This document shows positions 24,400 through 36,222 of a stretch of DNA of 64,000 bases, piece after piece; position 1 is the stretch's first letter; each line of letters opens with the position of its first letter. The position numbers and the translations under genes are program-made. The notes beneath the pieces were generated by a model. The model was not told the DNA's origin and searched no databases. It saw nothing but the letters and a program-made list of their open reading frames with translations. Origin of the DNA: Unio delphinus (taxonomy: Eukaryota; Mollusca; Bivalvia; Unionida; Unionidae); assembly GCA_029339505.1 (NCBI GenBank), contig JAQISU010000163.1, positions 5,019,001-5,083,000 of the forward strand, given 5' to 3'.

Positions 24400-26255
24400 A
24401 CTTGCCATTTACTGTATATCTTGTCGTACATATCAAATGGCAGGACAACCCAGTCAGAATATACCTAAGGCTCATCTGGAATCTATTTTTGCAGATGACG
24501 AACCATTTAGTAGAATTGTGTTATATTGTGTCGGATCTTTACCTAAGACCAAGTCAGGTAACCAAAACCTGTTGATTATTATTTGTGCGTCGACAAGGTT
24601 TCCAGAGGCAATTCCTTTGAGAAATTTTAAATCTAAAACATTAGTAAAAGCTTTGATAAAGTATTCTTTAATCTGTCTAATCGGGTTAAAGGTCAAAGTT
24701 TAGGTCTGTAACTTTCCAACCTATTATGGTTGAGCTTGGCATTCAGCAGTTTAAGTTAAAAATGAAATTATGGTTTGATTGAACTTTAGTGGAGAGAACC
24801 GTTGAGTCTGATAATGGAGTTCTGTATTTCTTGCGAGATCTTCAAAAGTGTCTTCAGATTTTATTTTATGGACCTTATAAAGTTAAGAAGAAAATGAATG
24901 AGTTAAATTAAATATTAGTGCTCGAGGGATCTCAATAAATTATTGGAATTCAAGTATATTAAAAGAGACAGCGATGATAAACATACAATTACCTTAGTTA
25001 TATCTATGTCACTCAGCGAAAATTTAAGTGAAGGAACATCATGGTATTCCACTGATATTGCAGTGGTAAAACATCGGAATTCAGTCATTATGAAAGATAT
25101 AGACCAGAAAATTTCGCATTTGCAAAAGTAACAAAACATTTAACTCAGTTATAAATTGAATATGAACAGTTATGTCCATTTGTTCCTACAAGAACAAACC
25201 AAATTTTCCATGACATTGAAATTGTATATTCTAAACCTGTGGAACAAAACCCGCACAGGACGAACCCTCTCAAACAGGAATATTTGAAAAACAAAGTGAG
25301 TATTTGCAGGAGAATGATTTCACAGAGCCCAGTAAAAGTGATTACAGGTATTCTTGTTCCGAAACAAGATCAAACTTTCCTTATGTGCACTGATTATAGG
25401 AAGGTAAATAGTGTGTCCAATACAGATTAATTTCCATTACCAAGAATATCATGACTGTATTGATAGGATTGGAAATGCAAACTATGTTACCAAATTAGAC
25501 TTTCTAAAAGGATTTTGGCTAAATTATTCCAGAAAACATCGTTTTTTAGTTAAAAAAAAATGAATTCTCCTAGTATTTAAAAAGAAAATTATCAAGTGAG
25601 ATCGACAAGCTTTGTTTACTAAAATGTCATCAAATGTTGAATTTGTTCTTTCAAATCCTACCTAGGAACCATTAGACGTTTACAAAAAAAATGAATTTAT
25701 TTCAACTTGCCAGAAAATACATTCTGTCTGAAGCGAAAACGTCCTGAACTAAATAAGAAATGAGAAAGAGTTTGTTTGCTTCAGTATTTGCTAGAAAAGA
25801 ATGTTGTGTATAACAGCGCTTTGATGACGATCAGTAAGTCTCTATCAGACTCTGATCTAAAAGTAATTCAGTTAAAATTGAAATGCAAAATAGATTAGGA
25901 GTTAAGGAAGCTCGAGCTTATGAAAAAGGAAGAAAGATACATGCAAATGCAGGTAAAAGAAAACAAATATAAATACAGTTAAATTTTATGACAGACTCAC
26001 CGATGCAACATTGACAATTAATTATCTAAAACTGAGTTATGTCGTACTTTTGTAACTTTTCTAACATAACGTGCAACATGGACAAGTTAAAACAGTATAT
26101 GCAAAGGTCAAGGCAATCTCTGAATTACCATTGCCTGTTAATACAAATCGCAGAGTACTAAGGTTGAGGTTATTGTTACAGGAATATAATCTTGACATCA
26201 GGCGCATCAAGGGAATAAACTTAATAGCAGATGCATTTTCCTGTGTGTAAAAATG
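24400..26255 (+). mobile_element. Degenerate Ty3/gypsy pol, Gmr1-like order (IN before RT)
   Basis: Fragments on the + strand include an integrase core with DEPFSRIVLYCVG, KTKSGNQNLL and STRFPEAIPLRN (24437-24700). A post-integrase chromodomain-like piece (FYGPYKVKKKMNELN) lies near 24860-24910. A reverse-transcriptase start with NPLKQEYL, ILVPK and MCTDYRKVNSV lies at 25190-25550. An RNase H end, EYNLDIRRIKG and ADAF, lies near 26165-26250. Integrase upstream of RT is the hallmark of the Gmr1-like clade. Between RT and the RNase H tail (25670-25975) lies a gag-like charged coil, so the copy is rearranged. Many stops and frameshifts. Confidence 0.78.
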
Positions 26256-26259
26256 TAAT

Positions 26260-28980
26260 ATTGCATGTAAACTGTTGGTAAGTCATGAATACTTCTTATG
26301 TTTTCCTTAAACATAATGTATAATTAATCTATGGTAAAACATGCTTTATAAAATATTTCTTTTTTCTTTTCTTTATGAGCTCAAGTGAGTCGTATATCTG
26401 ATTTAATATTTATTTAATTTTTTTTTCGTCAGTTTTAAATTACTTTTCATTTTTCATTTAATGTTATAATATAAATTGATTCAATAGAGATGATGTTTTA
26501 ACGGAAACTGACCTGAATTAAACAAGTAATGCTTACCTAGATCCTGATCTTGCTTCAAGGATAGAGGTGACCACGTAGATTTTATTTTAATTTTAAAATG
26601 ATTGATTTTTGTCAAGGTCAAGATGGCAATAATGAATTAGGAAGTATCAACTTTTATTCTTAAAGTACACATGATTGGTTCTCGTCAGCGTAATTTTAGG
26701 AGTACGTGATATAAACGATCACGTGACTCCTTTCACTCTTGGTGATTTAGCGATTTGTGGATTTTGTTTTCAAAACTGCGTATTACAATGCGATAAATCT
26801 TTGTTTTAGTGAAATAGTTAGTTTTGGGCTTTTACATCTGAAGAAACGTCATTTGTTTTTGTTGTTAGTCCATGTTCACTTTTCTTCAACTCTTTAAGAT
26901 TTTAAAGGATTAATTCATATTTCTGGAAATGTTTGATGAACTCATACAGAACTCTTAGACAATGACAGTTTGTCATAATGTTTTATTTTTCCTCGGATTT
27001 TAAACACTGGAATGTTAAATATTGTGTTTATACAACGAACGGAAGATAAGCACAAACAGATTGCAGCATCCGGCATCGTCTTTCAGTTTTTACTTTTCAA
27101 CAGGACTCGAACTTGAATCTATTAGAACATTTCATTACTAGGACTGATGTAATGTTATTGGTGGATTATTCTTGGATTATGTTTGGATTTGATTCCGAAG
27201 ACTGTAAGTTCTTTTTTCATTTTTACAATTTGTTTTCTTTTTTTACTGTTTCATAGAGAATAACCACTTAACAATATCAAATATTTCAAAATACTAATCA
27301 TTTATGTGACATGAATAAGTACATACATAAACGAACAATGAGATTTATTAGCTTCCTTAATTTTTAGTAAGCATTCTTCTTATATTCTTGCAGTTCTTTC
27401 TCCCGTTAAGTGCATTAAAAAATTACAAAATATGTAAATACAGAGTTCACTGTATTTTTGCATTTCTTTGACAGGACTGTAACGACGTACTCCTCAGAAT
27501 TGTTTACGTAAAGAAATGTAGGTACATATATTTCGTACTACAATTTAGAAGCTTAATATTAAAAATCTGAATAGTATCCTGTTTAAATATCATTTTAACA
27601 ATTGGTACTCGTCATTAATGAAGACGTAGCTTTAACGCATCTGAATTGTTCCTATCTTCCAGATAATTACCCTTAATTTTACTAAACACGTTACGGTAAA
27701 ACGGGTTTTGATAATAACAAATTTCGATTCTCTGATAAAGCCTACGTTAATTAATTTGTAACTTGTAAAGTATCAAATCCATTAATTTTATTATGATAGG
27801 TTTATTCGCCGAAACCAATACATCTTTGTTGTAACAATTTCATTGATATATTTTGTCTCATACAACTTAGTAGTACCGTGTTTCGATAAAACCATAAAAA
27901 TAGAGTTGGCTCTGTATTTATTGAAGCTATATTTTACACTTGAACATTGTAATAACACATTTTGATAAAGCCTAGGACTGTCTGATGTCCGACACTTTGT
28001 GTATTTGCAACCTAATATATATTTAAGTCTTCATAATTTATGAATATTTCAGACTGTTTCCTGTATTCAGGAGAAATCTCAATTTTGTTATCGTTTTAAG
28101 TAGACTCCTTTTCAGGAGACAAACACTTGTATTGTGTCTAAATTTACCTGTAATCGCCATTTACCACTATAAGATTTAAGGCAAATAAATAAGCGCTGCC
28201 TCTCAATCAGTGTTTCGCTAATATATCTGGATCATCGGATTCTAGGGACATTGACATTCTAACATACGATGAATGTCCCTAACTGCCACTGGTAAAGTAG
28301 AACTAGCGGTAGCTCTATTGATTATATCATGCAACCTTAACGTACAATTAACTGTGTAAGTCATTATGGTCAAAAGCTGAACAGTTATGTCAGCGATAAA
28401 ACCAAAATTTCATTGAATATCAATCATGACAATAAATGTTTAACTAACTATATTGGTTAGTACTTCTAGATCATTCAATACATATAACTCCGCAAAAATA
28501 AAAATAATCTTGTCTTCTACACTCTTTATTTTATTTTTTATATTATTCAAGTGCATTATTTCAATGCATTTATCAAAAAGAAATTCACGAACATTACCTT
28601 TGGATAGGTTTAATCAGTCTGTCATAAAGATTCATGATATGACGTTTATAAACTGCGACTTTTATTTATCGTGCCCTGCCAAACATAATTTGTTCTTCTA
28701 TGTAGGAACAACCACACGTGACTGCCATGGAAAGCTTAAAATATGTCAATGTATTTATATGTTACACCGTTTGTCAAATACATATAACGTCCCAGTTTTA
28801 ATTTATATATTTTCTTGTTTATATATTATTAATATTATATTGCGAATCTATAGCAGCAGATGTTTTTTTTAAAGAGGTTTATTACATCGGTGTTGTTTTC
28901 ACGATACAAATAATATATACAAACTGCATATGTGTGAAACGAGGCGTCTAATTGCATTTTATATTAATTTCACTACAATA
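26260..28980. other. Non-coding AT-rich stretch
   Basis: No gene that I can support. A frame at 28453-28872 is open for 139 codons but has low-complexity hydrophobic content and no family resemblance. Confidence 0.55.
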
Positions 28981-28984
28981 TGTT

Positions 28985-29255
28985 ACGCTGTTATTTTTTT
29001 AATTTTTTTTATGGTTTAACGCCATTTTTCAGCACAATATAGGCTATACATGGCGACCAGTATTAATGGTGGAAGAAGAACCCGGACAACCCCCGGAAAT
29101 AACCACCGACCCACGAGAAGCTACAAACAAGCTTTCTCATATAACTGCGTTTTGCCGAATCTTAGACTCGAACCCACACAGACAGAGGTGAGATGGCAGT
29201 GGTCCGTAACGGACAGCGCGTTAGACCACTCGCCCACTCGGGGCCCCACGCTGTT
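28985..29255 (-). mobile_element. tRNA-derived SINE
   Basis: Read on the - strand, a tRNA-like head starts near 29255, with box A-like GGGCGAGTGGTCTAACGCG and box B GGTTCGAGTCT. The body runs through to a 'ggcgttaaaccat' end and an A-rich tail at about 29000-28985. A tRNA with a long variable arm (Leu/Ser type) is a plausible source. Confidence 0.72.
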
Positions 29256-30714
29256 AATATATCTAATATTATACTAGTATTTAGTCCAGTGATAAATATT
29301 AGCTAACTTTTGAACTTATTTTAAAAGAAGATTATACATTTCATTCAATATATGTAAGAACGACGATACACCACAATGTCAACCAATACGGGAACCGCAT
29401 ATTAATGTTGAAATGGTCTTACTGTTGATGGTATTGAGAATAATTCAAACCTGACAGGAAAATATAATGCAATAAAGATTTCTCAAATGTGGGTTCACAG
29501 AACTTCCAAGACACAGAGCTACATTTACATAGATTGCAGGTGTGTGTAGATGCGTTTGCTTATCTGTCAGTGAATGCAGATTTCGTTTTCTCAAACAAAT
29601 ATTCGTAAAATTATTAGAAATGGACAACTTCGTTTAGTGTACCAGGTCACACATTTACCATTATCAGTTTTATATTTGGTAAAATTATTTTTTCGTCCAG
29701 AGAATCTGATATGCTGCTGAAGGAGAATTATCAAATTATAGAAAGGAAAAGCTGCATGTAGATTGTCACACTTTGTGAGGTTAACATTTGCTGCTATACA
29801 ACCTGATATGCTCTGTCCGAAAAGCATCAGCTACAAATATTTATCAAAGTCTTTTGATAGCTTTCAAGTTTATTTTATATTCATAGTCACACTAATGTTA
29901 ATAATGTAAATCTATCCAATAAGGGATAAAACGCTATTCGTAATAAAACAGTTTCAGAAGTCATTACTATTCAAGATAATGTCTCTTTATGGTTCCTTGA
30001 AAATTACCTACATGCTATCAAATACACATCATCATAGTAGAAGCATCGATACTATATATTAGGATTGAATAGTATGTTTTATTAATATTTCTTACAGAAA
30101 CAGGCATTGTGGAATTAAAAAGCTGGAATGGTTGTCAGGGACCGCATCATATCTGCACGAACACAATCCATCTTCTTCAGACCAGCAATTGTCAATGGAA
30201 ATAGTCGAGTCAAGCATTACAAGTCACAGATATGACACCGGTATTCGAAACCACTCTGCAAATAGAAAAGAACGTATCAGGCAGATACAATAACAAAATT
30301 CTTAGTGTATCAGGAGCTCTCCAACAAATGCATTTCAATCTCCGTCTATAAAATGCTAAAGTGGGAAACACATTTTTGAGAGCATTCACTGTAAGGTAAA
30401 ATCAGTAATCACAGATGAAATGATGATTTGTACTAATATTATTACCACTGCTACTATTATTGGTACGTGTGAATCTAAGTTCTCAACTGTTGATTGACTA
30501 GCTACAAAATCTTTGTCTAATCGTACGTACACATGTGTGTCTGTACACTTGGAGAGCCCTCTAGAAGAAATTCGTCAGAGCTTTTTTCATAAACATAGTA
30601 TATATATTCGAATTTACATACCCCGTAACAAAAGCATAGATTGTAGCAATTTCCACTCTCTCCAAGGCAGCCATAGCCCTCAGTTGTGCATCCAGGATGA
30701 TAGCAATGTCTAAC

Positions 30715-30774
<60 letters not shown>
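30715..30774. repeat. (TAA)n microsatellite
   Basis: About twenty uninterrupted AAT/TAA triplets. Confidence 0.97.
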
Positions 30775-30775
<1 letters not shown>

Positions 30776-31585
30776 GAATCATAATTAATTTCAGGATCAC
30801 ACACACACACACACACACATAATTAGACGTTTGGTCTGGATACCATTACATTCAGTGTTATCCTAGAATACTTATTACATTGATTAATCTATATATGTTC
30901 AATATTATGCAATTTACTAACAACTCTCGACATCATAAATGACATTATGATTTAATATATGACAAGACAGCTGCATAATGACTGTCATCCAATTGCATTT
31001 CAGAATCGTTTGGCTACACAATGTTGAACTTTTAATTGGATTAGTCGATGTGTGATTAATATAATAGTAGATCTGTACTCATTTCATATGAAATATCGCT
31101 GAACATATCTTTTATCAATTGAATTAAAACGCTAGTAATGTTCATTAAATAAAAAATATTCTTTGAAATGGGTGAGCGCTAATGTTCAATCATTTATTTA
31201 AATAACACGTTTTGTGAATATAGTCTTATTTATTTGGTTATTTTATATAAAACGTAAAAAATGTAGTTGAAGAATATCAATTTTGTTTTCTTGAAACAGC
31301 CCAAGAATGCTGATTGATAGAATTGTTCGATTGTATATGATGATGTTCATGCTTATTTGATAAGGTCATCTACTGAGTGCAACAATGTGGGTTTGTTTAT
31401 GTCCAACATCGGGAATGCTGATTATGTCTTTACTTAGGCGATATTTCTGTGAACTACGAAAGCTATAGAACGTATGTGAGAATTTCTGTTACAAGAATGC
31501 ATTGAGATTTTAAACGGCTTGTGATACATGCCATAGCCTGTCGGGGAATACTTTTGAAGAACAATATAAAACACCCTAAGTTTAT

Positions 31586-31587
<2 letters not shown>

Positions 31588-31674
<87 letters not shown>
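31588..31674. repeat. (GA)n microsatellite
   Basis: Over forty AG dinucleotides with a single interruption (ACAG). Confidence 0.97.
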
Positions 31675-32044
31675 TAATAGCAAAATCTTGAAAGAAGTGT
31701 TTAATTTAAAAGCTGCTTCTCGAAAGTCTGCGATAATTGATCCATTGAGAAAGTTGTTTGTGTGTGTGTATATATATATATATAAAGATAAATAGCGATA
31801 ATTAAATAAGAATCATAATAATGACACTAATAATAAATATATTTATATGAATAATCACCATTATACCAGTGATATTTCGTATGAATAGACACATTGACGC
31901 ATCTTTCGTTTTACAAATTTATTGTTTTATTCTGGTGTTATCACTTTTGTAAAATCGACTTTTCGTTCCTGTAGATCTAATATGACAAATAGGTTGAAAA
32001 CTTACCTGCATTCCCCACCACAAACAAACTGGAGGCTATAAATG

Positions 32045-32045
<1 letters not shown>

Positions 32046-32089
<44 letters not shown>

Positions 32090-32090
32090 C

Positions 32091-32137
<47 letters not shown>

Positions 32138-32138
32138 T
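32046..32138. repeat. (TAA)n microsatellite
   Basis: About thirty AAT triplets with two short interruptions. Confidence 0.96.
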
Positions 32139-33120
32139 AAATTATTCATATTGTTTTAATGCAAATGATGATGTTATTGCTTTTTAATGTTCAAACTCTC
32201 GTTATTGGTGCTTTTCAATTATATTAAGTCAATACTATTTAGCTGAGGGAACATAATTAATTACCAGATATATCAAAGTTATTCGTTTTAGAGATGACCT
32301 TAATAAGTGACCTCTCACCTATGTTTACCTTGCCCTCACTTATATACATCGAACGTTACGCGGGCAAGCAAGTTAGTATATTGGCAGCTTTGATCTTCGC
32401 ATAGAATACAGGTTGTGTTCTTAGTACAAGGTATAGAGGTCCTTATTAATCGATTTTATTAATGTTTTTAATTGTAATAATGAACTTTGATACATAATCT
32501 GTACATTCAGTTGCTCTGTATCCTAAATCAACATGGGAGTGCAGTTGCCGCTTTTCCATGATCTCATACTAAATTTATCCCCTCTTTCCAAAATTTCACT
32601 CTAAAACACATTGAACATTTTTTCGTGTAGTGCTCCGTACACAAACTGGAGGAATATAATGACCACTCACGCTTCTCTACTAGACTTTCTTGCATCATAT
32701 ATGCTACTTCTACTCGATACGCTTGATGGGATTATCACGTTTCATGACATATAAGACAGTTTGGTCTAAAGCCAATTTAGCTTCATAGGCTAATTTAATA
32801 ATTCAAACGCCGAAGTTAATCTCCTAATTTAGTCAGGATTAGAATGCTCATTGGCATTGATGCTTGATACCTGCTGCTACTACCACTGATGTCAGACAGA
32901 GAGAGTTAGGGAGAGTGGTAGAGAGAGAGACAGTGTCTATTCAGTTAGAACTGCACTTACCAATTAAAAAGACTAAGAAGATAAGCTTCATTGTTATCTG
33001 TTGGTAGTTTGGAGACTTAATTGATCCATGCGTCTACGTCCAAATTTATAGGAAAAATTACGTGACTTGTGTATGAGACACGAACAAGGAAGCGCTCTAT
33101 TAACCATCCAAGGGCAAATA

Positions 33121-33390
33121 GCCTGATGATAACCTAGTTTACATCGTATGAAGCACCGTTTGACTGCACGTTAGCAAGCTTTCACACGAAACATGTGGTG
33201 ACATTCAGACGCAGGTGTACGTGCTTCATTCACTCTTGAAATGTTTCGACCGCGAACGAAAGCATTTAGTGTTTTGTTTAGAGATATGTGATATTAATTA
33301 TGTCGAAAAAAATAAAAGGTTGTAAGTATTTCTTCCAAAATACTTCAGCAAACTCTTAATAACCATGAAGAGGTCCCTTAGTGTCCACTT
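33121..33390 (+). repeat. Dispersed repeat, copy 1
   Basis: Matches 63532-63740 in the same orientation. Shared blocks are 'gatgataacctagtt', 'aagcaccgtttga', 'cacgaaacatgtggtgacat' and 'tcag', 'tggtgttttgttta'-like, and 'aaaggttgta'. Both copies start at the same point (cct-atgataacc), so this is a repeat edge. Copy 1 has an extra ~45 bp inside. Confidence 0.8.
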
Positions 33391-33571
33391 ACGTTATTGT
33401 TGATACGCTCAGGAACTTAATTTAGAAAATATAAAATCCAAAGAATGTAATCTGCGATGGGAATGTGTCATTCGTTACAAAATCATTAAAAGATGTGGCA
33501 ACGCAGTCTTTACATAACTTAGATATTTATTTACCGAAACACCTTTATACATGCGAACTTTCCTTTACCTA

Positions 33572-33622
33572 CCCCCCCCCCCCCACACCTACATACATAC
33601 ATACATACATACATACATAGTT
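33572..33622. repeat. Poly-C run followed by (CATA)n
   Basis: A run of about 13 C, then about seven copies of ACAT/CATA. Confidence 0.95.
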
Positions 33623-34141
33623 TTTAAAGAAGTTGCAATAAATTGATATTCATCTACGTGTGAACACAAATATATACATATATACAATACCTAGCATAGT
33701 AATAAATATAGAGAATAGGTCTAAATTATCCCAGTGATTTCAGATGCATGCATTATTCTGTTTAGGAGAGGGACATCAAACTTACTATAAAAAGAGGTAT
33801 ATGTAGATTCGTAGATGTCACAGTAAGTTTATAATTTTGATCGATATACTGATAAAAAGGTAAGGCAAATAGGGTAGAAGTGGGGCATTTGTAGATAAAT
33901 AGATACATTAAAATAATTTGTTAAGTGGTTTACGAATCATACGTTTGGTAATTAGATTGTGAAATTAAAAATCCGGTTGTCAACGTTTTGAAACAAGTTA
34001 TAAATAATGTCCCTATCATACCCTGCGGACATACAAGTCACCAATACACCCTTAGTCATGGTTTCAAAACGGAATCGAATGTGCAATCGACTTTTGATTC
34101 TAAATCTGTGCTTATACATAGAACACATATCTATGGGCTGG

Positions 34142-34265
34142 AGCAGCAGAGATGGTGAACCGACTTCTTGCTGAAACTTTATTTGGTTAAATGATATAGC
34201 TTCCTACGAAAATGAAAAAAATACAAGGTCAATTACGCCAAACCCTCTAACTTGCCGAGAGTTTC
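34142..34265 (+). repeat. Terminal-inverted-repeat-like segment, left
   Basis: Starts with AGCAGCAGAG, the same outer word as the other Polinton-like terminal repeats here (35071, 42231). From 34155 to 34265 it matches the reverse complement of 63890-64000 at roughly 80-85 percent, sharing 'agcttcctacgaaaatgaaa' and 'ggtcaattacgccaaaccct'. Confidence 0.7.
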
Positions 34266-34372
34266 TATACTTGGGTTAGTTTTGTTTGTTACGTTATTTT
34301 TGTCGTTTTGTTTTCCGCCATTTTGCACCCTTTCTGTCGGCTACTAGTAGATCAATATTTGTTATCAATAGT

Positions 34373-34944
34373 ATGGCACCAGCTATAGAACATAACAAAG
34401 CTAGATTAGCTCTGAAGCGACTAGCCAAAATCACGAAATGTCTTCATGTTCGTGATTCTGTCAGGCGAAAATTTTAAGAACGTCAGGAAGAAAGTTCTCA
34501 AATATTATTTAAGCATGTAAATGAAACAACTAAACCTCTTTTATCTCAACTTGATAAATTAGCTGAAGCATCTTAAGAAACATCGTTACTTCCTCATCGA
34601 ATGCCCTTACTAGCAAAACATGTTCTGAAAGGAAGAGAAAAAACGATGAAGAAATAGTCGAAGAATTACGTAAATAATTTACTGAAAATGCTCCTGGTTT
34701 TATTTGAAAGGGTATTTCTACTCAATGACGTGGTCTAATTAATTGTCATAACAGCGTTCTTTCTGACGTAAATCTATTAGAAACTCTGATTTGAGGAAAA
34801 CGTGCTGGAGCTAATGCTCCAGAAACAATCAATGAAATATCTGATATTTCTAAACGACTATTTACAGGTCGCGTCATGGATATCAACGTTTATCGTTATC
34901 TGATTGATTAACATGCAGATGACAAATACGATGATTATACATAA
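34373..34944 (+). pseudogene. Gene X-like relic of a diverged Polinton-like element
   Basis: Starts ATG at 34373 and carries several stops and a frameshift. Its C-terminal third (near 34740-34944) aligns with gene X at 57640-57846: both have L-S-D, a leu-rich step, GKRAG, a P-E-x-I-N-E segment and an M-D-I-x-x-Y motif, but only about half the residues agree. Function unknown; in the outer element the gene stands just before the minor-capsid and major-capsid genes. It comes from a different subfamily than the main element. Confidence 0.65.
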
Positions 34945-35070
34945 TGCTCAACGTAGACCAATTAAGGTTAAAGCAATACTTTCGCCATTACCTACTTATA
35001 AAGTGATTTACGATGGACTTGGTGATGTTGTTCAAGGTTTATTTTAGAAGAATAGCTCGAAAAGCAATAC
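34931..35070 (+). pseudogene. Relic of the membrane-active minor capsid-like gene
   Basis: Overlaps the end of the X relic, starting ATG-ATT-ATA as in 57880. It shows the same DGLGD-x-x-x-GLF motif as the copy at 57880-58380 before it is cut at 35,071 by the AGCAGCAGAG repeat. Confidence 0.62.
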
Positions 35071-35261
35071 AGCAGCAGAGGGGGTGAATCCGACAACTTT
35101 TTATAGGCGTCGAATCGGCAAACCGAGGCTTCCTCGTAAATCGTTTAAAAAAAGGTTCCATTTGGCAAACTAATGCTTCCTTGAAATTGCTAGCAATTCA
35201 TCAAAAAAAAAACAAAAAAAACAAAACGCCAATGTCGTTGGCACTCACCCTCTCTGCTGCT
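35071..35261. repeat. Short AGCAGCAGAG-ended terminal repeat unit
   Basis: 191 bp bounded by AGCAGCAGAGGGGGTGA and its near reverse complement ending CTCTGCTGCT. The inner edge (CTGCTGCTATGGGTTAA) is the same as at the inner edge of the 42231-42601 terminal repeat, and the ATPase gene follows directly. It is probably the left terminus of the main element, or a remnant of it. Confidence 0.65.
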
Positions 35262-35266
35262 ATGGG

Positions 35267-36052
35267 TTAACCGAATATTTGACCTAATCCGATACGATAT
35301 TGCGTCCGGGGATCTGCTAAATTTATCGTCACAAATCAGTGTGGGGTTGACTGAGCGTGACTAATGAAAATTTTAAATTGATTATAATCCATACCACTGC
35401 ACCAGGTTTGCCAAATATTTCGTAGCGTGTGAGTATCAACCCCGTTGAAAATACGTAACAAATTGCAGTTATCTCTGATCACTTTAGGTATTTGCTTGTA
35501 CCGTTGAGTGACATATATCACTTCGGCGTTTTTATGTCTGCCTCTGGAAAATATCCTAGCGAGATTGTTTTGATTGACTAACATCACATCGTCGTATACG
35601 TCTAAATTGTTAATACTTCCATCGATATCATCAATGCTCGGTGCTTCTTTGATATCGGTTATAAATTTAATAACACCCTCGTTGACAATCTCTATGGCTC
35701 TTTCGTAGTCATCTTTTAATGTGACATCGTCGTCTGCGACACTTCCATCGATATTATCAATGTTCGATGTTTCTTCGATATCGGTTATAAAATTGCTGGC
35801 CATCTTTATGCCTCTTTCGTTATAATCTTTTAACACCCTGTAACATGGTTGATCATCCACGGTCGGTGCCACTAAATACAACTTGTCCCATTTCATCCAT
35901 CTTGTTATCATATCAATTAACAACTGTGTTTTACCGCTTCCGGACGGTCCAATGATAATCATTCGAATAGAGTCTGGTAACATAACATGGTGTTTTACGG
36001 GTTCTGGTTCTTGTGTTGATGAATAATCAATTACATTCATATCCATATACAT
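35267..36052 (-). pseudogene. Packaging ATPase (FtsK/A32-like), outer element
   Basis: Powers genome packaging into virions in Polintons, adintoviruses and large DNA viruses. Walker A GPSGSGKT lies near residue 35. A hydrophobic strand ending V-Y-D-D-V is the Walker B. SRGRHKNAEVIYVTQRY matches the conserved downstream region. A premature TGA at 35,336 cuts the last ~22 residues, which continue in frame to TAA at 35267-35269. A 42-codon in-frame tandem duplication sits between the Walker motifs (35615-35866). The start is probably the ATG at 36038-36040. It is divergent from the zinc-ribbon gene, only ~10-20 bp away. Confidence 0.82.
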
Positions 36053-36060
36053 AATATATC

Positions 36061-36222
36061 ATGTATTTATCTTGTGTGAAATGTAAGTCGCGTACTGGCA
36101 CAGATGACTTGACGACGATTACAACTAAAAATAACCGATCAGCACTTTCTGGTAAGTGTGTACAAAGTAGTTCCAAAAAATTTAGATTTGTTTCTAAGGA
36201 TTTAAAAAAAACGAGGAGGTGA
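36061..36222 (+). CDS. Zinc-ribbon (DUF5679-like) N-terminus of the PLA2 protein
   Basis: 53 codons: C-V-K-C-K near the N-terminus, TTITTKNNRSALSGKC, then a pair that in the 50441-50632 copy is C-x-x-C but here is C-x-x-S. Adintovirus and Polinton PLA2 proteins usually have this ribbon fused to the PLA2 domain. Here the frame stops at TGA directly after an A8 run, and the PLA2 continues in the +1 frame. Confidence 0.7.
   Translation: MYLSCVKCKSRTGTDDLTTITTKNNRSALSGKCVQSSSKKFRFVSKDLKKTRR

Larger units (their letters stand above)
29260..33110. other. Non-coding stretch with microsatellites
   Basis: No gene recognised. Contains (TAA)n at 30715-30774, (CA)n near 30797-30819, (GA)n at 31588-31674, a (GT)n(TA)n tract near 31758-31785 and (TAA)n at 32046-32138. 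Confidence 0.7.

Noticed and set aside
28453..28872. 139-codon frame in intergenic DNA
   Set aside because: Isoleucine/phenylalanine-rich low-complexity translation typical of AT-rich DNA, no motif, no homologue recognised.
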